NCBI RefSeq assembly: GCF_009604385.1
Contig: NZ_WEGJ01000033.1
Coordinates: 1 to 64,000, forward strand
DNA: 64,000 bases
Origin: Streptomyces smaragdinus
Lineage (GTDB): Bacteria > Actinomycetota > Actinomycetes > Streptomycetales > Streptomycetaceae
Direction of reading: 5' to 3'
Below the pieces are notes generated by a model that made no database searches, was not told where the DNA came from, and saw nothing but the letters and a program-made list of their open reading frames with translations. Shown here piece after piece: positions 8,727-15,398 of the stretch; the first letter of the stretch is position 1, and each line of letters begins with the position of its first letter. Position numbers and translations under genes: made by a program.

Positions 8727-9032
8727 GTGTTTGACCTGATCGCCCCCCTTCTTGAACCGCTGCTGTGGTTCCTCTGGCCGAGCCGAGGGCGTCACCGCCG
8801 CGCCGCCCCGGAGCCGCCACCCGCAGCCCACGACCCACGTCCCACAGCCATCCCGCAGCCGCCTCCGCCCGCCCCGGACCTCACCCCGCCGCGCGTACGC
8901 CCCTACGTCTTCGCCCACGAGCACCGCGCCGAGGCCCGGCGGCAGCGGGCCCGGCGGCTGGAGCTGTGGCTCGCCGTGCACGGCGTGGACGCCGGGCCGC
9001 GGGTGATTCACGGGATGGAGGTGCCCGCGTGA
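8727..9032 (+). CDS. hypothetical protein with N-terminal hydrophobic helix and Pro-rich linker
   Basis: A 101-aa protein. Residues 1-18 (FDLIAPLLEPLLWFLWPS) form a short hydrophobic, possibly membrane-associated helix. A Pro-rich stretch follows, then a basic helix (HRAEARRQRARRLELWLAVHGVD). GTG 8727 follows AGGAG at 8714-8718. It is divergent from the XRE/DUF397 pair and overlaps the next gene by 4 nt. I do not recognise a named family. Similar small genes accompany WhiJ-type loci, so a role in that switch is possible but unproven. Confidence 0.75.
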   Translation: MFDLIAPLLEPLLWFLWPSRGRHRRAAPEPPPAAHDPRPTAIPQPPPPAPDLTPPRVRPYVFAHEHRAEARRQRARRLELWLAVHGVDAGPRVIHGMEVPA

Positions 9033-9313
9033 GCGGCGGGCGGCTGTTGCCCTGGACCACGCCGGAGGGCAAGCCCTGCTATCTCCTCGGGGACGGGAAG
9101 GGGCAGGTGTCCCGGGTCGCGGATGATGTCGAGCGGGTGCAGCTCATCATGGCCGCCGAACTGATCGGACATGCCGCCGACATGCTCGATCACGGCCCGA
9201 CCACCCTCCCCCAGCTCCGCTACCTCGTGGCCCGTATGGCCGAGTCGCTGCGCGCCGTACACCGGGTCGCCGAGAGTCGGGGGGCCCGGATCCCCGTACC
9301 CGATGAGGACTGA
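9029..9313 (+). CDS. conserved hypothetical protein of WhiJ-type locus
   Basis: A 94-aa protein that starts at GTG 9029 inside the stop region of the preceding gene (GTGA overlap). It has a short beta-rich N-terminus (LLPWTTPEGKPCYLLGDG) followed by two helices (VERVQLIMAAELIGHAADML and LPQLRYLVARMAESLRAVHRVA). No catalytic motif is visible. The translational coupling suggests it acts with the 101-aa protein. Function unknown. Confidence 0.8.
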   Translation: MSGGRLLPWTTPEGKPCYLLGDGKGQVSRVADDVERVQLIMAAELIGHAADMLDHGPTTLPQLRYLVARMAESLRAVHRVAESRGARIPVPDED

Positions 9314-9404
9314 CGTATCGGGTGAACGGCCCCCGCCCGTAGCCGATCCGGCCGCCCCGAAGGCGCGGAGTGGGCCACTCGACGGTCGCGCCCCGGGGCC
9401 GGGC

Positions 9405-9899
9405 TCAGGAGCGTGTCCGGAGCAGGTTTGGGCCCTTGACCCCGGATGCCCCGGCGGCGTACAGCAGCCATTGGAGTTCCAGGCTGCCGAAGAACGACTC
9501 GCCCCAGCTGTCGACCAGTACGCGGACCTGCGACGGGCCCGCAGGGACCACGTCCCAGAACTGCCAGCCGCGGGATTCCTCGTCCGGGTGGAAGCGGAAC
9601 AGCCAGTTCTGCTGGGACCAGGGCTCTCCGCCGGTCCGGGCGGAATAGGTGTCCCCGGAGGCGGAGACGAACCATGACGGAATGGTGTCCTCCGGCAGGT
9701 CCTCGTCGCCGAATTCCACCGTGCACGCCAGCTCCAGCACCGCGGCGAGGACCTCCCGTACCCGGGCGGCGTATTCCTCCGGGGTGCCCGAGGACACCTC
9801 CGCCGTGAAGGCAGCCGGCACCGGGGGCGCGGAGCCGGCCGGGGGGCGTCGGCGGACCCGGTCGAGTTCGGCAGCGAGAGTGTCTTCGTCGTGGATCAC
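9405..9899 (-). CDS. hypothetical protein
   Basis: A 164-aa acidic, soluble protein with many aromatic residues (IPSWFVSASG, WSQQNWLFRF, RGWQFWDVVP, LELQWLLYAAG), suggesting a compact alpha/beta fold. No signal peptide, membrane segment or recognisable motif. It stands alone, convergent with the small WhiJ-locus gene ending at 9313 and divergent from the chitinase at 10235. I do not recognise the family. Confidence 0.7.
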   Translation of the reverse strand: MIHDEDTLAAELDRVRRRPPAGSAPPVPAAFTAEVSSGTPEEYAARVREVLAAVLELACTVEFGDEDLPEDTIPSWFVSASGDTYSARTGGEPWSQQNWLFRFHPDEESRGWQFWDVVPAGPSQVRVLVDSWGESFFGSLELQWLLYAAGASGVKGPNLLRTRS

Positions 9900-10154
9900 G
9901 ACGGGAATCTATCCGCGGGGGCCATCAGGTCACGTCCCGGCCGGATCGATGATCTCCGATCGGAGTCCGGTGCGCTGATCAGGCGCTTCCGGGGGCCGGC
10001 CAACGTACCGCCGTCGAGCAAGGTGGCACTGTCAAGGCTGGGCAAGGTGTTCGGCCTCGTCCGTAGCGGCACACGGTGAGGCGTCGGTGCGCGGCTACCC
10101 GGTTTCCGGGTGGGTTGTCGCCGTACTCCCTTCCTTCAATACTTACTTCAACCC

Positions 10155-10183
10155 TTGACGCATGGTGGTCCAGACCTTTAACT
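10155..10183 (+). promoter_or_regulatory. chitinase promoter with dre-like / chitin-responsive element
   Basis: A -35-like TTGACG (10155-10160) is followed 17 nt later by TTAACT (10178-10183). The spacer contains TGGTCCAGACC at 10166-10176. This matches the direct-repeat element known from Streptomyces chitinase promoters and the core of the DasR binding site (dre, GGTC-YR-GACC). The 335-bp gap between 9899 and 10235 holds nothing else I can identify. Box assignment is by eye. Confidence 0.7.
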
Positions 10184-10234
10184 TCACGTCGCGCGACACC
10201 CCCTGTCCCCCCACCGAGGAGCGTGTCCCCCTCC

Positions 10235-11347
10235 ATGCGTATACGCAGATTCTCCGGAAGGGCCCTGGCCCTGACCGCACTTACGGCCGTACTGTCCGCC
10301 CTCTTCACCGCGGCGCCCGCCGAGGCCGCCGACGGTTCCATCACCGGGCTCGCCGGCAAGTGCGTCGACGTGGCGGCCGCCAGCAGCGCCAACGGCACCG
10401 CCGTTCAGCTCTACACCTGCAACGGGACCAGCGCGCAGCGGTGGTCCAATCCCGGTGACGGGAGCCTTCGTGCTCTCGGGAAGTGTCTTGACGTCGTGGA
10501 TCGCGGCACCGGCGACGGCGCGGCCGTCCAGCTGTGGGACTGCACCGGCGGGGCCAACCAGAAGTGGGTCGTCACCGCCGCGCACGACATCGTCAACCCG
10601 GCGGCGAACAAGTGTCTGGACGTCCGGGACAACTCCAGCGCCGACGGCACCCGGCTGCAGATCTGGAGCTGCACCGGCGCGGCGAACCAGAAGTGGAACG
10701 CGCCCGCGAGCGGCGGCGGTACGCCGTCCGGGTTCGTGGTGTCGGAGGCCCAGTTCAACCAGATGTTCCCGAACCGGAACCCCTTCTACACGTACGCCGG
10801 TCTGGTCGCCGCCGGCAAGAAGTACCCGGCCTTCGCGGGCACCGGCAGCGACACCGTGCGCAAGCAGGAGGCGGCGGCCTTCCTCGCCAACGTGAACCAC
10901 GAGACGGGCGGTCTCGTGTACATCGTCGAGCAGAACACCGCCAACTACCCGCACTACTGCGACTGGAACCAGCCCTACGGCTGCCCCGCCGGCCAGGCCG
11001 CCTACTACGGTCGCGGCCCCATCCAGCTGAGCTGGAACTTCAACTACAAGGCCGCCGGCGACGCCCTCGGCATCGACCTCCTGAACAACCCCTGGCGGGT
11101 CGAGACCGATCCGGCCGTCGCGATGATGACGGGCCTTTGGTACTGGAACACCCAGACCGGTCCCGGCTCGATGACCCCCCACAACGCCATGGTCAACGGG
11201 GCGGGCTTCGGCCAGACGATCCGCTCCATCAACGGCTCCCTGGAGTGCGACGGCCGTAACCCGGCACAGGTCCAGAGCCGGGTCGACGCGTACATCCGGT
11301 TCACCGCGATCCTCGGCGTGACGCCGGGCGCGAACCTCTACTGCTGA
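10235..11347 (+). CDS. secreted GH19 chitinase with ricin-type lectin domain
   Basis: A 370-aa exported chitinase that hydrolyses chitin to oligosaccharides. A Sec signal runs over residues 1-31 (twin Arg near the start, cleavage after AEA). A ricin B-type domain spans about 34-155 with three QxW repeats (QRW, QKW, QKW) for carbohydrate binding. A Gly-rich linker follows, then a GH19 domain from about 170. The catalytic acid is Glu223 in NHETGG, with Glu232 nine residues later as general base. The substrate-loop motif YYGRGPIQLSWNFNY is intact. ATG 10235 was chosen; GTG 10223 is also in frame but sits only 1 nt after GAGGAG. The promoter carries a chitin-type operator. Confidence 0.95.
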   Translation: MRIRRFSGRALALTALTAVLSALFTAAPAEAADGSITGLAGKCVDVAAASSANGTAVQLYTCNGTSAQRWSNPGDGSLRALGKCLDVVDRGTGDGAAVQLWDCTGGANQKWVVTAAHDIVNPAANKCLDVRDNSSADGTRLQIWSCTGAANQKWNAPASGGGTPSGFVVSEAQFNQMFPNRNPFYTYAGLVAAGKKYPAFAGTGSDTVRKQEAAAFLANVNHETGGLVYIVEQNTANYPHYCDWNQPYGCPAGQAAYYGRGPIQLSWNFNYKAAGDALGIDLLNNPWRVETDPAVAMMTGLWYWNTQTGPGSMTPHNAMVNGAGFGQTIRSINGSLECDGRNPAQVQSRVDAYIRFTAILGVTPGANLYC

Positions 11348-11353
11348 CGCGAC

Positions 11354-11393
11354 CGATGCCGGGGACCGCCGTACGTAGCGGTCCCCGGCATCG
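11354..11393. terminator. bidirectional terminator between convergent genes
   Basis: A 16-bp perfect stem: CGATGCCGGGGACCGC at 11354-11369 pairs with 11378-11393 around an 8-nt loop. It lies between the chitinase stop at 11347 and the stop of the convergent lamin-tail nuclease at 11397. There is no T-run, as is common for streptomycete terminators. Confidence 0.85.
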
Positions 11394-11396
11394 GCG

Positions 11397-12839
11397 TCAG
11401 AACGCCGTGCCGTTCGCGCGGCGGCCGAGGGACTGGAGCAGGGAGCTGATCGTGTTGTGCTTCACCCACGTGCCCGTCGCGCTCACGTCCGGGCTGCGGT
11501 TGATCGACACGCCGTCCGTGCTCGCCAGCGTCGAGGAGTACGTCAGCGACTGGACCGTCGCCCCCGACGCGTCCCGCAGGATCACCGAGTCGCCGCCGTT
11601 GGCCAGGTTGAGGTCGCCGGTGCTCGCCGCCACCGCCGTGATGCCCGAGGGGATGGCAGAGGAGCCGCCGAAGACCGTGAGCGCCTTTCCGGGCTGGAGT
11701 GTCGTGCCGGAGGCGAAGGTGTGGCGCAGGGCCGTGCCGTCGCGGAGGGTCCAGCCCGCCAGGCTGATCGAGGTGCTGCCGGTGTTCACCAGTTCGACGC
11801 CCTCGCCGGCGGTGTTGCTGCCGGGCTCGTTGGCCAGGACCTCGTTGAGGATGACCCCCGCCGGGTCGGTGCCGCCCCCGCCGCCGGTGACGAAGTTGTA
11901 GCGGGCCATCACCGGGTAGTGGTCGGTGGTGGTGGAGGCGTAGTTCGGTATGTACGCCTGCGGCTGGAACGCCTTCGCCGTACCCGCGACGTACCTCGCG
12001 TAGACCTCGTTGGTGCCCAGCTGGTGGTCGATGAAGTCCGGGTAGCTCGTCGTCGAGGCCACCCCGGCCAGGGAGAGGGCGCGGGTCGGGAAGCCGTAGC
12101 GCGCGGTGTCACTCACGAAGTTCGCGTACGGGGACGCCTTCCCCGATGTGATCGACGTGTCGACGTCGTCGTTCCAGTCGCCGATGACGAAGACGTCCTG
12201 CGTCGGGTAGGTCGTGTCGAGGTAGGACTTGAGCGCCTGCGACGCGGGGTCGCGCTGGTTCCAGGCGGCCGTGTCCGAGCCGGCCTTCGCGTGCATGACG
12301 ATGAAGATCAGGTCACGGGAGACGCCGTCGAAGGTGCCGCGCAGCTTGAACTCCACCGGCGGGCGGCCGGCGAAGACGCTGTTCTGCGCGGTCAGGATGA
12401 CCTTCGCGCTCACCAGGCTCGCCACGCTGCTGCGCCAGACGAGCGCGACCTTCTGCTCGGTGTTGTTGAAGTCGGAGTAGTACGCCGCCCCGTTCGTCAC
12501 CCGCGAGTCGTTCGCCACGATGCCGGTGAAGCCGGGCATTCCGGCGACGAGCGAGTTGAACGCCGAGGTGCTGACGACCTCCTCGAGGCCCCATACGTCC
12601 ATGTCGGCGCCGGCCATGACGTCGCGGACGTTCTGCTGCTGCAGCGCCTCGTTGGTCGGGCCCATGTCGGGTGCGCCGAACCACTCGATGTTGTAGTTGC
12701 CGACGTCGAGCTGGGTCGGCGATCCCTGGGACGGGACCGTGGCGGTGGTGGCGGCGTGCGCGGCGGGGGGTGCGGCGAGCGTGGCCAGCGCGAGGGCGGC
12801 GGCTGCCGCCCCCACGAGTGCGCGCAGACTGCGTTTCAT
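11397..12839 (-). CDS. secreted endonuclease/exonuclease/phosphatase-fold protein with lamin tail domain
   Basis: A 480-aa exported protein. The Sec signal covers about residues 1-29 (ending AAHA). An EEP-fold nuclease/phosphodiesterase domain follows: YNIEWF, the metal-binding Glu in WGLEEVV, MHAKAGSD, GDWNDD, and the catalytic TTDHYPV near residue 310. After a Gly-rich linker, residues about 328-450 form a lamin tail domain (VILNEVLAN, GVELVNTGSTSISLAGWTL). It may degrade extracellular DNA or another phosphodiester. It is divergent from another lamin-tail protein at 13055, with about 215 bp between them. Confidence 0.92.
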   Translation of the reverse strand: MKRSLRALVGAAAAALALATLAAPPAAHAATTATVPSQGSPTQLDVGNYNIEWFGAPDMGPTNEALQQQNVRDVMAGADMDVWGLEEVVSTSAFNSLVAGMPGFTGIVANDSRVTNGAAYYSDFNNTEQKVALVWRSSVASLVSAKVILTAQNSVFAGRPPVEFKLRGTFDGVSRDLIFIVMHAKAGSDTAAWNQRDPASQALKSYLDTTYPTQDVFVIGDWNDDVDTSITSGKASPYANFVSDTARYGFPTRALSLAGVASTTSYPDFIDHQLGTNEVYARYVAGTAKAFQPQAYIPNYASTTTDHYPVMARYNFVTGGGGGTDPAGVILNEVLANEPGSNTAGEGVELVNTGSTSISLAGWTLRDGTALRHTFASGTTLQPGKALTVFGGSSAIPSGITAVAASTGDLNLANGGDSVILRDASGATVQSLTYSSTLASTDGVSINRSPDVSATGTWVKHNTISSLLQSLGRRANGTAF

Positions 12840-13054
12840 CGGCGGGGGACCTTTCGGAGTAGGCGGGTCGGAGGGATCGCCTCCGTTGACCTGAACATGC
12901 CCAGTGTGACGGGAGAAACGTCTGGCGCGAAGCCGCCACCGGGACTTCGGGGTTGTTCACCCCACCGGCGGGCGCGGTTCAGCCGCCCGTTGCCGGATGG
13001 CGTGAGTCTCGTCAGGCGCACTGCAGCGCGTTGTTGTCAGGACAGGGATGTGAC

Positions 13055-15271
13055 GTGGGTACGAGAAGAAGAAGGCTGGCCGCCGCGGTCGCGACGACCG
13101 CGTTGATGGGCGGCGCCGCGAGCGCCCTGAGCGGGACGGCCGTAGCGGCCGGGGCGCCGGACGTGAAGATCACGGAGTGGGAGTACAACGGCTCGGAGTT
13201 CGTGGAGTTCACGAACCTCGGCGACGCCCCCGCCGACATGACGGGGTGGTCGTTCTCGGACAGCGGCGCGACGCCCGGCGACGTGAGCCTGAGTCCGGCG
13301 GGGACGATCGCGGCCGGCGAGTCGTTCCTCCTCAGCGAGGCGTCCGCGGACGCGTTCCGTACGCAGTGGAGGCTCGCGGACACTGTGAAGGTCGTCGGCG
13401 GCAACACCACGAACCTCGGCCGCGCCGACGCGATCAACCTCTACGACGCCTCCGGCACCCTCCAGGACACCCTCACCTACGGCGACGAGTCCGGCAGAGG
13501 CCCCCGTACCGACACCGCCAGCGCCTGGCCGTCGAGCGCGGACGTGATCGGCGCGGACGACGCCGCCGCGTGGACCCGCTCGACCGTCGGCGACGCGGAG
13601 AGCAGCTGGGCCTCCACCGGCGGCTACATCGGCTCCCCCGGCATGAGCCGCTTCTCGTCCGCCCCCGGCACGCCCCCCGGCGACCCCGGCACGCCCCCCG
13701 GCGGCGTCGACTGCCAGACCGAGGCCCCGACCGGCAGCGGCCCCGCCGTCCCCGGTGGCATCGCGTGGCCGGGCGGCGTGGCCTGGACCGCCGCGGACAC
13801 CGAGTGCGGCTTCGTCACCTCGGCGTCCGGCCAGGACGTCTCCGGGCTCGACGTCGACCCGGCCGACCCCGCCACGCTGTGGGCGGTCAAGAACAAGAAC
13901 CGCATCTACAAGCTGCACCGCGACGCCGCCGGCCTCTGGGTCCCCGCGACCGACAACGGCTGGGGCACGGCCGACCCGGCGGCCACCGCCGGCAAGGCGA
14001 CCGTCTTCGCGGACGGCTCCGGCCAGCCCGACACCGAGGGCATCACGACCGCCGACGGCGGCCTCTTCGTGACGACCGAGCGCGACAACGCGAACAAGAA
14101 CGTCGCCCTCGACAGCGTCCTGCGCTTCGACCCGAACGCCTCCGGCCCGACGCTGACCCCGACGGACAGCTGGGACCTCACCGCGGACTTCGCGGGAGTG
14201 CTGAGCCCGGGCGACTCCGACGACGCGAACCTCGGCTTCGAGGGCATCACCTATGTGCCCGACGAGGCGCTGGCGGGCCGCTTCCGCGACGAGTCGACCG
14301 GCGCGGCGTACGACCCGGCGGACTACCCCGCGCACGGCGGCGGCGTGTTCTTCCTCGCGCTCGAGAAGAACGGCCACATCTACGCGTACGTCCTCGGCGA
14401 CGACGGTACGAGCCACCGCCTCGCCGACATCGCCACGGGCATGCCGAACATCGCGGACACCCAGTGGGACGCCGACAACAACCGGCTGTGGGCCGTCGCC
14501 GACAACTCCAGCGCGGGATCGACGGTGCTGCTGAAGCTGGGTGCTTCCGGCGCCTTCGTGAGCGACCGGATCTACGACCGCCCGGCCGGTCTGGCCGACC
14601 GTAACCTCGAGGGCTTCGTGCTCATGCCCGACTCGACCTGCGTCGCCGGGCAGAAGCAGGTCATCCGTTCGGACGACGGCAACAACGAGGGGCATTCGCT
14701 CTGGGTCGGCACGATCGACTGTGACCTGGGCATCGACACCGTGGCACCGACCGTTGTGGTCAAGGACGGTGTCGAGCAGACGTACGAGACGATCTCGTTC
14801 GAGCTGCGCGACGCGGGCGGGGTCGACAAGGCGGTCCTCAACGGGACGGTCACGGACCTCTCCGACGCCGCTGTCACCTCGTTCGACGGCATCGTCCGCG
14901 GGGAACGCGGCGCGGTCGTCGGGGAGAACACCCTTGACGTGTACGACGTCGAGGGGAACGTGACGTCGGTGACGTTCACCCTGGTCAACCCGCATCTGGC
15001 GGCCTCGGCGCCTGCGGTCCTTTCGACGGACGGGAAGAACCGCGTCAAGGCCGGTGTGGTCCTCGCGGTCGACGCGGGCGAGTGGACGCCGGGCGCGGCG
15101 TTCTGGTACCGCTGGCTGGCCGACGGAAAGCCGATCGCCACGGGCGCGACGTACGAACTGACCGGTCACGAGCGCGGGAAGCGGGTCACGGTCGAGGTGA
15201 CCGGGACGCTGGACGGCTTCCAGGACACCGTCCGGGAGTCGGCGGCGGTGACGGTGGCTCTGCGGGGCTGA
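13055..15271 (+). CDS. secreted lamin-tail / phytase-like esterase domain protein
   Basis: A 738-aa exported protein. GTG 13055 follows AGGGA and opens a signal peptide with an RRRR n-region and cleavage near residue 31. A lamin tail domain spans about 32-150 (VKITEWEYNGSEFVEFTNLG, ADMTGWSFSD). A Pro/Gly linker is followed at about 220-545 by the 'esterase-like activity of phytase' beta-propeller (SGLDVDPADPATLWAVKNKN, DTEGITTADGGLFVTTERD, LGFEGITYVPD). The C-terminus (about 560-738) is Ig-like. Activity is probably extracellular phosphomonoester or ester hydrolysis; the substrate is unknown. Its lamin-tail domain is shared with the divergent nuclease gene. Confidence 0.9.
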   Translation: MGTRRRRLAAAVATTALMGGAASALSGTAVAAGAPDVKITEWEYNGSEFVEFTNLGDAPADMTGWSFSDSGATPGDVSLSPAGTIAAGESFLLSEASADAFRTQWRLADTVKVVGGNTTNLGRADAINLYDASGTLQDTLTYGDESGRGPRTDTASAWPSSADVIGADDAAAWTRSTVGDAESSWASTGGYIGSPGMSRFSSAPGTPPGDPGTPPGGVDCQTEAPTGSGPAVPGGIAWPGGVAWTAADTECGFVTSASGQDVSGLDVDPADPATLWAVKNKNRIYKLHRDAAGLWVPATDNGWGTADPAATAGKATVFADGSGQPDTEGITTADGGLFVTTERDNANKNVALDSVLRFDPNASGPTLTPTDSWDLTADFAGVLSPGDSDDANLGFEGITYVPDEALAGRFRDESTGAAYDPADYPAHGGGVFFLALEKNGHIYAYVLGDDGTSHRLADIATGMPNIADTQWDADNNRLWAVADNSSAGSTVLLKLGASGAFVSDRIYDRPAGLADRNLEGFVLMPDSTCVAGQKQVIRSDDGNNEGHSLWVGTIDCDLGIDTVAPTVVVKDGVEQTYETISFELRDAGGVDKAVLNGTVTDLSDAAVTSFDGIVRGERGAVVGENTLDVYDVEGNVTSVTFTLVNPHLAASAPAVLSTDGKNRVKAGVVLAVDAGEWTPGAAFWYRWLADGKPIATGATYELTGHERGKRVTVEVTGTLDGFQDTVRESAAVTVALRG

Positions 15272-15288
15272 TCCGGTCTGTCGACGCG

Positions 15289-15324
15289 AGCGGGTATCGC
15301 CCCGGGGTCGGGGTGGTACCCGCT
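15289..15324 (+). terminator. probable terminator
   Basis: AGCGGGTA at 15289-15296 pairs with TACCCGCT at 15317-15324. Inner CCCCG/CGGGG runs extend the fold, and GTTT follows. It lies 17 nt after the lamin-tail gene stop and before the next gene's ribosome site. Confidence 0.7.
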
Positions 15325-15398
15325 GTTTCGTGTCCGGACCCCCGGGGCAGCGGATGCGAAACTGCTGGTCCAGGCGCTGTACGCGACGGAGGTACGTG

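Noticed and set aside
3132..9313. Integrative element inserted at tRNA-Thr
   Set aside because: The position is suggestive, but I found no integrase gene and no second copy of the tRNA 3' end downstream.
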